Positions 8,656 to 19,616 are shown, counted from the stretch's first letter. The stretch is DNA of 64,000 nucleotides from an uncultured Oscillospiraceae bacterium (GCA_905192745.1 CAJJLZ010000007.1:1-64000); one strand, 5' to 3'. Made by a program: numbers and translations. The notes: generated by a model not told the origin, from the letters alone.

Positions 8656-8961
8656 TTTGTCTCCGGGGAAATATTAACCAGCGGTTGATATTTCCCCTCT
8701 TCAGGCCCCGTCCATCCCTTACAATATACGCAAAGGGAAAAACGGTTATGATAAACCCAACCGGCCTTGGCGGACAAAGCCGCCGGCTCCGGCAAAAGAG
8801 GCGTACCGGTATCCCCGCGTCCCCGCCGAAAAGCGCGGGCCGCGCGGACAGTCCGCTCCCCTTTTTTGACGTGCGGAAAAATGTGGCCGCATTCACCCGG
8901 GCAATGGCTATCCTCCCGTCCGCCTGACCGGAATCGCGTCGCCCGTTGAGCGGGCGTTTTT
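8656..8961 (+). other. Possible small plus-strand transcription unit
   Basis: Between the AbrB terminator and the convergent membrane-protein gene there is a 59-codon frame (ATG 8748 to TGA 8927) with an Arg/Pro-rich product and no recognisable domain. It is followed by a compact hairpin, CGCCCG/CGGGCG, plus five T (8940-8961). The hairpin is a convincing terminator for rightward transcription although no recognised rightward gene is present. It may end a small RNA, a short peptide gene or read-through from the regulator. No clean promoter was found. Confidence 0.25.
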
Positions 8962-9897
8962 CATCTTTTCCCGCCGCCGGACTGTTTTCTTCCGGCGGCG
9001 CTTGGCTTTTTCCGGCTTTGCCGTTCCATCCGCTTCCGTTTCCGGCGCTTCCTTCCGGCGGAATTTCCGTACGGCCAGCGCACGGGTGGTTTCAAACAGC
9101 GGCGCCGCGTAAAAATAGGGAAGAATCAGCACGCAGCCGACCAGCCAGCCGGCAAACCCCAGATACAGCCAGATCGTCTCTCCCAGCCGTCCCCGCATGA
9201 TATGGCGGGCATGGCGGAAGGGGCGTTTCTCCTCCGGGTCATCCAGCAGATACCGGGCGGGCAGATACCGCAGCATCAGCATTTCCAGAACGACAAAGCC
9301 CCCGGCCAGAGCCGCCAGCCCGAACACGGTACAGAGCAGCATCGTCATATCCGCCAGCGGCGTATGCGCGCCGCCCCGGCGTACCAGCTCGGCGTACCCG
9401 GCAATCAGGGCCGCCGGGGCATAACAGAGGGCCCCCCACCCCAATCGACGGAGAAACAGCCCCAGCCTCCAGCGCAGTGCCCGGACGTATCCCCGCCGGA
9501 AAAAAGTGAACAATATCGTATAGGACGGTTCTACGGGCCCGTTTTCCCGCAGGCCCGCCGGATCGTCCGCCCGCCCCCTGCGGTGTTCTCCGTCCGGTTC
9601 CGTATCCCTCGCCGCTTCCGCTGTCCGGCGGTAAAAGACCGCCTGTCCCGCCAAAAGCGGGGAAACCAGCAGCCAGTCCAGCAGCAGCGTTCCAAGCAGA
9701 ACCACGCCGTACAGCCAGCCGCCCTGCCAGAGCGCCGAGGCGTCCACCGCCCGGTCGGTTCCCAGATCCAACAGCCGAAGGGCGAACAGTTCCGCCAGCA
9801 GAACCAGCAGTCCGGCGCCCAGACGGGTACACTGCACAGCGACGGCCGTCAGCCACCGTCCTTTCAGCCCTTGTCTGGCCCGCTGCGCCGGTCGCAT
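8908..9897 (-). CDS. Membrane protein of unknown function
   Basis: 329 residues with about six hydrophobic segments in two groups, separated by a charged stretch near residues 90-125. The C-terminal ~60 residues are very basic (RRRKKTVRRREKMK) and would lie in the cytoplasm. I do not recognise the family; the organisation recalls DUF975-like integral membrane proteins but no motif proves it. The ATG at 9897 has GGAAGGGGG about 8 nt upstream. It is transcribed divergently from glmS with a 347-bp spacer and convergent with the AbrB-like gene. Confidence 0.6.
   Translation of the reverse strand: MRPAQRARQGLKGRWLTAVAVQCTRLGAGLLVLLAELFALRLLDLGTDRAVDASALWQGGWLYGVVLLGTLLLDWLLVSPLLAGQAVFYRRTAEAARDTEPDGEHRRGRADDPAGLRENGPVEPSYTILFTFFRRGYVRALRWRLGLFLRRLGWGALCYAPAALIAGYAELVRRGGAHTPLADMTMLLCTVFGLAALAGGFVVLEMLMLRYLPARYLLDDPEEKRPFRHARHIMRGRLGETIWLYLGFAGWLVGCVLILPYFYAAPLFETTRALAVRKFRRKEAPETEADGTAKPEKAKRRRKKTVRRREKMKNARSTGDAIPVRRTGG
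8940..8961 (+). terminator. Compact Rho-independent terminator inside the 3' end of the convergent gene
   Basis: CGCCCG, 5-nt loop TTGAG, CGGGCG, TTTTT. It overlaps the last codons of the gene at 8908-9897 on the other strand. Confidence 0.65.
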
Positions 9898-10112
9898 ACG
9901 CTTCGCCCCCTTCCCAAAGAAATTCTTTCCGTTTTCTTCGTAATATATCTCCTAGTATGGCCGTTTTTTCCGCGTTTGATGCACCGAACGCCACCCCGCC
10001 GCCGTTTCTCCGCGGCAGCCGAACCGGCTGATTGACGGAATGGACGGCCGCCGTCCGTTTTAGCGTTTTGTATTTTTGGACAAGTTTTTTTACCTTTTGG
10101 ACGATTTTTCCC

Positions 10113-10141
10113 TTGATTGTTCGTCCCGGCTGCGCTATAAT
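10113..10141 (+). promoter_or_regulatory. glmS promoter and structured leader
   Basis: TTGATT, 17 bp spacer, TATAAT, giving a leader of about 97 nt. The leader starts with the hairpin AATCCGG-T5-CCGGATT and contains a second GC-rich hairpin (GGCCGC/GCGGCC). The AGCGCC core expected of a glmS ribozyme is not present. Confidence 0.75.
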
Positions 10142-10244
10142 GAATCCGGTTTTTCCGGATTTACTATTCATTGAAAAACGGCCGCCGCTTGTGGGAGCGG
10201 CCCTGCCGTCCGTAAGAATCCGGATGCGAAAGGAGCAGACAACT

Positions 10245-12086
<1,842 letters not shown>

Positions 12087-12111
12087 ACCGGCTTGCCGTT
12101 TTCCTCATCAA

Positions 12112-12146
12112 AAGCGCCGCGGAACCGAACCGGTTCCGCGGCGCTT
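12112..12146. terminator. Perfect 16-bp hairpin between convergent glmS and yfhO-like genes
   Basis: AAGCGCCGCGGAACCG pairs perfectly with its complement around loop AAC. It is a likely bidirectional terminator, though the flanking T-tracts are short. Confidence 0.75.
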
Positions 12147-12158
12147 GACTTATCCCTT

Positions 12159-14975
12159 TTATGGCTGATCCACGATTTTCTCTTCCGGCAGCGGAGCCGG
12201 GGCGCCGCCGATTGATTTTCCCTTGCCGCCCCGCCGACGCAGCCGCCGAACCGCCGGCGGGCACACGGCGATCAGCAGCATTGCCAGAAGAACGGCGCCG
12301 GAAACGCAGGCGCCCATCACCAGATAGGGCGGTGTAAAATGCAGCTTAATCACATGCTCCCCCGGCTCCAGCTCGATTCCGGTAAAAACCCCGTTCACCC
12401 GGATCAGCGGCGTGGATTTCCCATCCACGGTACAGGACCAGCCCTCGTTGTATGGCATACTCAACGTAAGAATCCCGGCGGTTTCATTGCGCAGCGTCCC
12501 CTCCACACGGCTGCCCGAAACCGTCCGGTTTTCGAGATTGTACCGGTTACGGTCCTGCGTCCAGGATTCCAGCCTGTCATAGGAATTGAACGCAAGGCGC
12601 ATATCCTCAATAACATAGGTTCCCTTGGTCAGGCTCATCTCGATATTTTCCGCGTCTCCCGGGACGACATGGGAGAACTCTTCCGTTTCAAAACCCCACT
12701 TATATTCTGACTCGAACCGGATAACCTGATTCCCGTCCACGCTTATGGTATACCGCGAATCCCCCTGCTCGCGAATACGAAAAGTCAGCAGGAATTCCCC
12801 CGGCCCGGAAATCTCCGGCAGCGGAAGATGCAGAACCGCATCGTCGCCGGCAATCAGTTTGCCGTCCTCCAGACGGCAATTGGAAAAGGTTCCTTCCGAT
12901 AGATCCAGCGGATAATAGGCCGTCGTATCGTCCAGCTGCGCGGACGGATACGATCCGGCCGCCCCGTCCCCGATGACCGCAGTCTGGAGGAGGGCGGTAT
13001 CCCGTTCGGCATAGTCCAGCCTGTCAAACACCTCCTGCGTCAAAACCGTATCATACCACAGATCAAGTCCCACGCCGAGCGTGTTGTGCATGACGGTATT
13101 TCCGCTTTCCAGCGTTTCGTATTCGTACCCGTAGGGCAGTGTCTCACCGTTGATTTTGTATTCCACGCCCCACGCGTTTTCGAGAAAAAGCCGATGACCG
13201 AACCCGCGGTAATAGCTGGGGCTGTCAAACAGTGATGCCACGTCGTAGGTTCTCTTGATCCACTGATGCAGCTCCCGGTTAATCATGCTGTTGTAAGCGC
13301 TGATTGAATAGTTCCGGTGGAGACATGACCGGTTCTCATATCGTTCCTGAGTTTGGTAAATGCTCGCGTCGTCTACACGATAGAATTCTTCGGAGGATGG
13401 AACCAGCTCCGCGTTTATCGTGCGCTGTGTCTCATCCCCCACCAGATACGACTGCTTTTTTTCGTCGTCCAAGGGAAAGATGCCGCAATGGCCCAGATTT
13501 CTATACGCGGTAATCGAAGTCAATACATAGCAAAGCGCCATACAACCGATCAGAGCCGCCTTTCCGCACCGCCGTATCGCCATGCGGGGCAGCGGCGGTA
13601 TCCGCACCGGCCGTACCTGTATTACATATACCAGCACCAGCATCGCCACCGACAGGATCATCACCCGGCGGTCATTCAGTTCATGGATATTCAGCCCGCG
13701 GACAATACGAGTATAGTAAAACACGATGATGGCTGAACAGCCGATAAACAGCGCTTTCAGGCTCACCGGCTTTTGCACCTGTATCGCTTCCAGCCAATCG
13801 GGGACGGCATAGGCCACCGCAAAAATGACGATGTACAGCCAGCGGTCGCTGGCATAGGAAAAGCCGTTCATGATGCTGGAAACCATCGGTACCGTCCACG
13901 CCGCCAGCCAGAACAGGGCGAGCACCGTCTTTTTCCGGCACAGGGAAGGACACGCACGGAACCGCAGCAGAACGACAAACAGCAGAATTGCCGGAAAGGC
14001 AAACTGTCCTACTCGGGTAAACAACTGCTCCGGAAGCGTAATGAAAAATGAGGGAGAGGGTATAACCCGGCTTTCAAACAGGGTCTGCACCCGGTCGGCG
14101 GAAAGCAGCGCGTGAACGGAGGGCAAAAAGCAAACACAGGACAGCAGCAGCCCCGCCGCCGCGATCCCTGCCAGCTTCAGCACACACAGCAGATACTGCC
14201 GGAACTTCATCCCCCTGTCCGCGCTGAAAATCAGGAAGAACACCGCATAAAACAAACAGCTCATATATCCGAAATAGAAACTGTTCGCCGCCGTCAGCGC
14301 GACCACCCAGACCAGCGGCATCCATTTTCCTTTTTCCCGAAACGAATGAAGCGCGATTGCCGCCAGCGGAAGCCAGAACATGGCGTCGGTCATATAACCA
14401 AAGGTGAATGCATTCATAAGATACCACTGTGAACAGCCGTATACCAGTCCCGCGATCATGCTGACCGCCGTCTCTTTTTTCTCAACCCGACAGAGGAGAT
14501 ACATAACCGTCATAACCGCGGCCTGTTTGACCACGCTGAAAACCAGCGTCCATTGCTGCTGGACATAAATACCCGCTCCGGCCGCCCCAAACAGCGCCTT
14601 TACCAGAAATTCCACATAGAAAAACGGGGAAGTGGAATAGTAGTAGCTGAATTCCGAAAAAATATCGCCGCCCAGCCCATAGGACCACGACCAGAACATA
14701 TCGCCGTTCAGCAGGCTCTGCTCCAGCAGCGATTTGGCCGACAACATCTGGGAGGTGGTATCATATCCCGGCCAGCCGAAAAACATGGGCGAGGAGGAAA
14801 AGCCGCGGAATTGGGCCATAAATATCCAGTGACAGCCGATGCTGGTTCCCACAAACAGCCCGAGAGCCAGCAGAAGCCGCACTCCGTTATGGGAAAGGAA
14901 GCGATCGGCGGCTTTCAAAGACTTCCGTCCCGCCGAACCGACGCGCCCCGATTTTTCGGTAGATATCGTCCTCAT
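12159..14975 (-). CDS. YfhO-family multi-spanning membrane protein (putative glycosyltransferase)
   Basis: 938 residues. The N-terminal ~520 residues contain a dozen or more hydrophobic helices with the YfhO pattern (GYDTTSQMLSAKSLLEQSLL, the SWSYGLGGDIFSEFSYYYST loop, NAFTFGYMTDAMFW). A large extracytoplasmic region follows, ending in an Ig-like part (TLSMPYNEGWSCTVDG), one last helix and a basic tail. Family members are thought to be GT-C-like enzymes that modify cell-surface polymers such as lipoteichoic acid with sugars from lipid carriers; the substrate here is unknown. ATG at 14975 is chosen; GGAGGAG lies 12-14 nt upstream, rather far. It is convergent with glmS and heads away from the prsA/LCP envelope block. 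Confidence 0.85.
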   Translation of the reverse strand: MRTISTEKSGRVGSAGRKSLKAADRFLSHNGVRLLLALGLFVGTSIGCHWIFMAQFRGFSSSPMFFGWPGYDTTSQMLSAKSLLEQSLLNGDMFWSWSYGLGGDIFSEFSYYYSTSPFFYVEFLVKALFGAAGAGIYVQQQWTLVFSVVKQAAVMTVMYLLCRVEKKETAVSMIAGLVYGCSQWYLMNAFTFGYMTDAMFWLPLAAIALHSFREKGKWMPLVWVVALTAANSFYFGYMSCLFYAVFFLIFSADRGMKFRQYLLCVLKLAGIAAAGLLLSCVCFLPSVHALLSADRVQTLFESRVIPSPSFFITLPEQLFTRVGQFAFPAILLFVVLLRFRACPSLCRKKTVLALFWLAAWTVPMVSSIMNGFSYASDRWLYIVIFAVAYAVPDWLEAIQVQKPVSLKALFIGCSAIIVFYYTRIVRGLNIHELNDRRVMILSVAMLVLVYVIQVRPVRIPPLPRMAIRRCGKAALIGCMALCYVLTSITAYRNLGHCGIFPLDDEKKQSYLVGDETQRTINAELVPSSEEFYRVDDASIYQTQERYENRSCLHRNYSISAYNSMINRELHQWIKRTYDVASLFDSPSYYRGFGHRLFLENAWGVEYKINGETLPYGYEYETLESGNTVMHNTLGVGLDLWYDTVLTQEVFDRLDYAERDTALLQTAVIGDGAAGSYPSAQLDDTTAYYPLDLSEGTFSNCRLEDGKLIAGDDAVLHLPLPEISGPGEFLLTFRIREQGDSRYTISVDGNQVIRFESEYKWGFETEEFSHVVPGDAENIEMSLTKGTYVIEDMRLAFNSYDRLESWTQDRNRYNLENRTVSGSRVEGTLRNETAGILTLSMPYNEGWSCTVDGKSTPLIRVNGVFTGIELEPGEHVIKLHFTPPYLVMGACVSGAVLLAMLLIAVCPPAVRRLRRRGGKGKSIGGAPAPLPEEKIVDQP

Positions 14976-15190
14976 CCGCCCAATTCTCTCCTCCCGGCCA
15001 TACGGCCTGTCCATATATATATATATTGCATCGCACTGCATTCCGGTTACATCCCGTTGCCTATTATAATGCTTACGGAATAAAGCCGCTTTGCGGCCGC
15101 CTTTTCATTGTTTCATTGTTTCAGCAGACATTATTATAGCCGACTCTCACCGGCCTGTCAATTTTTGCCTTCCGCGTGACAGACGACACA
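14976..15190. other. Upstream region of the YfhO-family gene with an AT dinucleotide tract
   Basis: It contains (AT)7 at 15013-15026 and a TATAAT on the minus strand at 15063-15068 that lacks a good -35 box. No gene is seen. Confidence 0.4.
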
Positions 15191-15220
15191 AAAACGGCAG
15201 GCGGTTTCGCCTGCCGTTTT
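15191..15220. terminator. Bidirectional terminator after the PrsA-like gene
   Basis: AAAACGGCAGGCG, loop GTTT, CGCCTGCCGTTTT: a perfect 13-bp stem with A and T tracts built in, 26 bp after the PrsA-like stop codon. Confidence 0.85.
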
Positions 15221-15245
15221 AACCGTTTTTCGATCCGATTCCGGA

Positions 15246-16511
15246 TTATTTCGCCGCGTCTTCTTCCATCCGTCTGGGCGTACACTTCTTAACAACGCCC
15301 GCATCGAACTTGACGTCCAGCGTGGCCGCATATTCCTTGATTTCCTTGTCGAATTCCTCGTACTTCGCACCGGAAATAATATTTTCGCGGTTCTGCTCGA
15401 AATAGGTTTCGCCGTCCTCCGAATCCTTGTTGACCTCTTCCGGGTCCAGCCGGAGGATCAGCGCGGCCGTATTGGTGGTGTCGTTCTTTTTATACTCCAC
15501 GATCTTCGCCTCGCCGACCGCAACCGACTTGACCGCATCGGTGAATTTTTCGTCGCCGTAGGTGTTCGCGTCGATATTCTTCAGATTCGGGTCCTTATCC
15601 TCTTCGTCGTCCTCATCCTTTGAATCGGCGGAAGTAGTCGTAGTCGTGGCGGCGCCGGTCTCCGAGCCGGTTGTGGCGGACGCGGTGGCTTCCGTCGTGG
15701 TGGTCGCGGCAGCGGTGGTGGTCCCGGCGTTTGAAGCCGAGGTCGTGGCGCCGGTTCCCGGCGTGGTGGTGGTCGTGGATGCGTTTTTATCTTCGGTATA
15801 TTTGGCAATCGCCTTGTCAAAATCACCGGTTTCGTTGTAAAGATCCAGATAGCCCTGTAACTGCTCCTTGACCTCCTTGATCTTCTCATCGCTGAGGTCC
15901 GCGCCGCTGGAGGAATCGGTCAGGCTGATTTCGATAATCTTATAGCTGAGATAGTTCTTCTCGAAATAGGCGCGGATATCCTCGTCGCTCATGGCGCGCT
16001 CCCCGCCCTTGTCGTATAAGCCGTAGAACAGGGCGCGTTCATTCAGGGAATACGCCTTCAGCATCTCCCCATAGCTGTCCCGGTTAAAGCCCATCTGGAT
16101 AATGTCGTCATTTTTGATCTGTGCGATCTGCTTTTCAACGTTCGCCAGTTCTTCCGCGTCGATCGTAAGGCCATATTCCTTCAGCTTATTTTCCAGCGCC
16201 TTCTGGCGGACGATGGTATCTTTCGTCAAACGGATGATATAATCCTCGGCGTACAGCTCTTCCGCGTCGTCCCCTTCGCCATAAGTCAGCTTTTGCTCCC
16301 ACGGATCCATGCCGTACTGGGCGTACAGATACAGGCTCGTATTCTGGAAGGTCTGCTGATACATCATGTACAGATAGGCGAGATACACGCCGGTGCTGTA
16401 TTCCTTACCGTCCACCGTAGCGGCCACCGCAGGAGTGGAACAGCCCGTCAGCAGCAGCGCGGCCGACAGCACGGCGCACGCCGTTTGTTTGATCCGTTTG
16501 GACAGATGCAT
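15246..16511 (-). CDS. PrsA-like lipoprotein foldase with a Thr/Ala-rich insertion
   Basis: 421 residues. A lipoprotein signal peptide ends in LLTGC (Cys24). Residues ~85-185 resemble the SurA/PrsA N-terminal chaperone helices. Residues ~185-410 resemble a split parvulin domain, interrupted at 244-308 by a Thr/Ala/Ser-rich then acidic stretch. Proteins of this kind sit on the outer face of the membrane and help secreted proteins fold. The start at 16511 is set by AGAGAGGAAG 8 nt upstream. A promoter is present at 16656-16684 and a terminator follows. Whether it is an active prolyl isomerase cannot be judged, because the catalytic His/Cys positions were not identified with confidence. Confidence 0.75.
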   Translation of the reverse strand: MHLSKRIKQTACAVLSAALLLTGCSTPAVAATVDGKEYSTGVYLAYLYMMYQQTFQNTSLYLYAQYGMDPWEQKLTYGEGDDAEELYAEDYIIRLTKDTIVRQKALENKLKEYGLTIDAEELANVEKQIAQIKNDDIIQMGFNRDSYGEMLKAYSLNERALFYGLYDKGGERAMSDEDIRAYFEKNYLSYKIIEISLTDSSSGADLSDEKIKEVKEQLQGYLDLYNETGDFDKAIAKYTEDKNASTTTTTPGTGATTSASNAGTTTAAATTTTEATASATTGSETGAATTTTTSADSKDEDDEEDKDPNLKNIDANTYGDEKFTDAVKSVAVGEAKIVEYKKNDTTNTAALILRLDPEEVNKDSEDGETYFEQNRENIISGAKYEEFDKEIKEYAATLDVKFDAGVVKKCTPRRMEEDAAK

Positions 16512-16655
16512 AATGAAAACTTCCTCTCTGTGGTTTGTTTCCCAACCGTCCGGCGGCGCGGGATTCTTCCCGGGCAGACGGTTTATGTATCTTTTTGGAA
16601 AGTCTGCGCGAACCGGGGATGTTTTCCCGGCCGCAACAGAATAATACAGTTTTTT

Positions 16656-16684
16656 ATTATACAGGTTCCCGCCGGGTTTGTCCA
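16656..16684 (-). promoter_or_regulatory. Promoter of the PrsA-like gene
   Basis: Minus strand TGGACA, 17 bp, TATAAT; predicted leader ~140 nt. The rest of the 386-bp gap (16512-16897) holds only the LCP terminator and no gene. Confidence 0.7.
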
Positions 16685-16832
16685 CTGCTAAATTGGCAAA
16701 AAGACGGGGGAATCTTCCGCCAGGCCGGTTCCGTCCCCTGCGTTCCGGCGCGCGGCAGTCTATGTTTTATACCCTTCGGATAAAACCTGTACAAACAACG
16801 CTTTGTTAAATTCCGGATAAAAAACGAAAAAT

Positions 16833-16875
16833 AAAAAAAGCCGCCGCAGTGGTCTTCGAAAACCGTTGCGGCGGC
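16833..16875 (-). terminator. Terminator after the first LCP gene
   Basis: Minus strand GCCGCCGCA/TGCGGCGGC stem followed by TTTTTTTATTTTT. Confidence 0.85.
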
Positions 16876-16897
16876 CTTTCCGGAAAGGGCGGCGGCG

Positions 16898-17998
16898 TCA
16901 GCCGTAAATAAAATGATGAAGCTCCAGCACCGAAGCTTTCGGGTCCTTCAGCGCCAGCACCTGCCCCACACCCTTGATATAGGGGCCGTCGCAGTCTCCC
17001 CGGTCGGGAACGAGGAATTCGCTGACCGTATAACCGAGATAGGCCGGGGAATTCAGAATATAGCCCGCCATCTCGCCGTCCGTCATATTGGTCTTGACAT
17101 TCGGGAACACCTCGTACAAAACATTATTCAGCGTACTGATATCCATGGTCTTTGCCCTTTTCATCAGCGCCTGCAGTACCGTGCGCTGCCGGGCGGTGCG
17201 GCCCCAGTCGTCCCCGAATTTGCGGATACGCGCATAATTCAGCGCCTGTGTGCCGTCCAGATGATAAACGCCCGCCGTACTGGTTTCGGTCGGCGTGGTA
17301 TTGGCCGTGCGGATAACTTCGTTCAGTTCCTTCTCCGAAAGAGCGATATCCACCCCGTCCATGGCGTCGATCGCCGTGTAAAACGCCTTGAAATTGACGG
17401 CGACAAACTGGTCGATCCGGATGCGGAAATTCTGCTCGATCGTTTTGCTCAGCAGATCAAAACCACCCAGCGCGAACGACGCGTTCAGCTTGTTGTGGCC
17501 GTGTCCCGGGATGGCGACATAAATATCCCGCAAAAGAGAAGCCAACTTGATGGTCTTGTGGTATTTATCAATGGAGAGAATAATCATGGCGTCGCTGCGA
17601 CCGGCATAATTCGTGATGTCCTCCCGGGCGTTGCCGTCGGTTTCCACGCCCACCAGCAGAATGTTGGTAATCACCTTGGTGTTCCCCTGGATCGCGATTT
17701 CCTCTACCGAAGCAACCGCGTCGTTGATATCCACCGGATCATCCACCACCGGCCCGCTGAATTCCGGGTCCATCTCCTCCGGCACAATGGAGGTCAGATA
17801 ACTGACGTCACTGTCGTTCAAATCACCAATCCGGCCCAACATAACCGAAAGGTACACCCCTCCGGCAATCAGCAGCAGGGCGATCACACAAAGAAGGGCG
17901 ATCAAGGTGATAATAACGGCGCGTTTTTTCTTTCCTTTGGCTCGTTTCCTGTTTTCCCCGCGGCGGCGGGACGCCTGACTGTCTGGTTTCTGCGGCAT
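16898..17998 (-). CDS. LytR-CpsA-Psr (LCP) family cell-wall transferase, copy 1
   Basis: 366 residues: a short, very basic cytoplasmic start, one membrane helix (~27-53) and an extracytoplasmic LCP domain. LCP hallmarks are SDAMIILSID, SLLRDIYVAIPGHGHNKLNA, GGVDI-type GVDIALSEKEL, and LNYARIRKFGDDWGRTARQR with the arginines that bind the polyprenyl pyrophosphate. LCP enzymes move teichoic acid, capsule or other glycopolymers from a lipid carrier to peptidoglycan. It starts 83 bp after the putative anti-sigma gene on the same strand. A close paralogue lies on the far side of the sigma/anti-sigma pair. Confidence 0.93.
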   Translation of the reverse strand: MPQKPDSQASRRRGENRKRAKGKKKRAVIITLIALLCVIALLLIAGGVYLSVMLGRIGDLNDSDVSYLTSIVPEEMDPEFSGPVVDDPVDINDAVASVEEIAIQGNTKVITNILLVGVETDGNAREDITNYAGRSDAMIILSIDKYHKTIKLASLLRDIYVAIPGHGHNKLNASFALGGFDLLSKTIEQNFRIRIDQFVAVNFKAFYTAIDAMDGVDIALSEKELNEVIRTANTTPTETSTAGVYHLDGTQALNYARIRKFGDDWGRTARQRTVLQALMKRAKTMDISTLNNVLYEVFPNVKTNMTDGEMAGYILNSPAYLGYTVSEFLVPDRGDCDGPYIKGVGQVLALKDPKASVLELHHFIYG

Positions 17999-18081
17999 GA
18001 AGGTTCATCCTCTCTTTTTCTCTTTGCTGAATCGTTAAATACATGAATACAATAGAAAGCAACCGTTTGCTTTTTCATTGT

Positions 18082-19032
18082 TTAATGGTCTTCCTGCAGG
18101 GTCACGGTCACGGCATGGGTATTGGTTTCATCGATTCCCAGCAGCAGCCTCACCGTGTCCCGGGAACCGTCCCGGTAGCGGATTTCGGCGGTCAGCGCGG
18201 TTTGGCGAATGGCTTCGCGGAAAGCGTCGTATACCGCGGACAGTTTGTCCACCGTTCCCAGTTCCTCATACGGCGCGGCATCCAGCGGAAACCGAAGAAA
18301 AAGAAACGGTTCCGCCTGCTCGGTATAAGTCAGCGTCCGCCGATCAAACGATACATTTTCGTCCGGCATCTCCTGTATCCGGATTTTTTCCTCCGCGGCG
18401 TCCCCGCTCTCCGCTGTCCCATCGATGAGAAGCGAGGAAGAGTTTCCAAGAAGGAGAGCCGTCCCGTCCGCTTCCTTAGTATAGGTCACGGATTCGATTG
18501 TATCCCCCATAAAGAAAAACTGGAGATCAATATCCAGCCGATATTCCCGTCCGTCCTCCGTTTCCCAGGCATCGCCGATCGCGCCGAGCTGATTGTGTCC
18601 GTCCGCGGACAGGAGGACGATCGGCTCGTCCGGCCGGGCGGCCGCCCGGCCGGCATAGCCGCTGGCCGACGCACGGGAATACACAATAAACAGATACGGC
18701 GCGGCGGACGATACGTCGCTTTCCCGGGAACCGGCGGCCGACAGTCCGTTTTCAAAATGGTTCCAGACCAAAACGCCTCCCGCCGCAGCCGATACGCAGA
18801 GCAGCAGACAGGCGGCGGCCGCGGCGATACGGGCCGCCGGGAACCGCCGTCTTCCGGATACTTTTTTTGCCGCCTCGTCCCGGGGCCCCAGCCGTCGGTC
18901 GATTTTCTCCCACAGGTCGGGCGTTTCTTCCGTCATTACCGAACGGATACGGCGGAGTATTTCCTCCCGCCGTTCCGCAGAGACGGTTTTCCCGCCTTTT
19001 CTTTCCCCTTGTTTATCCGTTTTCCCCTTCAT
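18082..19032 (-). CDS. Putative anti-sigma factor / membrane regulator
   Basis: 316 residues: a charged cytoplasmic N-terminus of ~65 residues, one membrane helix (66-90) and a ~225-residue outside domain with no family I recognise. Its ATG overlaps the sigma-factor stop (ATGA) and has GGAGG 7 nt upstream, so the two are coupled, which is the usual arrangement for an ECF sigma and its membrane anti-sigma. The N-terminal segment EEILRRIRSVMTEETPDLWEKI could be the sigma-binding helix, but no HxxxCxxC zinc motif is present. The anti-sigma role is therefore inferred from context and topology. Confidence 0.6.
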   Translation of the reverse strand: MKGKTDKQGERKGGKTVSAERREEILRRIRSVMTEETPDLWEKIDRRLGPRDEAAKKVSGRRRFPAARIAAAAACLLLCVSAAAGGVLVWNHFENGLSAAGSRESDVSSAAPYLFIVYSRASASGYAGRAAARPDEPIVLLSADGHNQLGAIGDAWETEDGREYRLDIDLQFFFMGDTIESVTYTKEADGTALLLGNSSSLLIDGTAESGDAAEEKIRIQEMPDENVSFDRRTLTYTEQAEPFLFLRFPLDAAPYEELGTVDKLSAVYDAFREAIRQTALTAEIRYRDGSRDTVRLLLGIDETNTHAVTVTLQEDH

Positions 19033-19616
19033 CGCGTCGCCTCCGTTTCCTCTGCGGGGAAGGCGGCGGCCAGCTTTCCGAGCGCCCGGCGAAATTTCCA
19101 CCGGACGGTGGCGCAGGGCCTTCCGAGAAGCGCCGCAATTTCCTTGTGCCGGTATCCGCCGACCGCGTACAACATGACGATCTGCCGTTCCTCCGCATCC
19201 AGCGCCGTAAAAAGCTGCCGAAGAAGCAGCCGGTCAAGCACCTGCCCGGCCGGATCGTCGGCCGGGCCCTCGAAGAGCTCGTCCGTTAAACCGGCCGTTT
19301 CCTTTGCGCGGAACTGCGCATACGCCAGGTTCCGCGCAATCGTCAGAATCCATGCCCGTGCGTCGGCCTCCGGCCGATGCCGGCCGGCGGACTGCCATAC
19401 CTTTAAAAAGGTTTCCTGAGTCACATCCTCCGCCGCCTCCCGGTTTTTCAGAATGGCGAGGGATACGCTGTAAACCGTGCTCCGCATGGCGCGGTACAGC
19501 CGTTCCAGCGCAGCGCGGTCCCCCTGAGCAACGCGGATCACCCATCTGTCGATATCGGCGGTCCGCTCCGCGTCGGTTTCGGCCGGCCGAATGCAATTGT
19601 ACGGTCTGTCGACCAT
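19029..19616 (-). CDS. ECF-family RNA polymerase sigma factor
   Basis: 195 residues. Region 2 is visible as LERLYRAMRSTVYSVSLAIL plus REAAEDVTQETFLKVWQS, and region 4 as LDAEERQIVMLYAVGGYRHK followed by EIAALLGRPCATVRWKFRRA, a helix-turn-helix. Such sigma factors direct a stress regulon, often cell-envelope genes, until released from a membrane anti-sigma. ATG at 19616 has AAAGGGG ~9 nt upstream. Its position between two LCP genes and near prsA suggests an envelope regulon, but no promoter with its recognition sequence could be identified. Confidence 0.93.
   Translation of the reverse strand: MVDRPYNCIRPAETDAERTADIDRWVIRVAQGDRAALERLYRAMRSTVYSVSLAILKNREAAEDVTQETFLKVWQSAGRHRPEADARAWILTIARNLAYAQFRAKETAGLTDELFEGPADDPAGQVLDRLLLRQLFTALDAEERQIVMLYAVGGYRHKEIAALLGRPCATVRWKFRRALGKLAAAFPAEETEATR

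Noticed and set aside
10142..10244. glmS ribozyme
   Set aside because: The conserved core sequence and the pseudoknot strands could not be found in the ~97-nt leader.
15013..15026. (AT)7 tract as a promoter or variable repeat
   Set aside because: It sits where the leader of the YfhO-type gene would be, has no -35 partner, and seven dinucleotides are too few to argue for phase variation.
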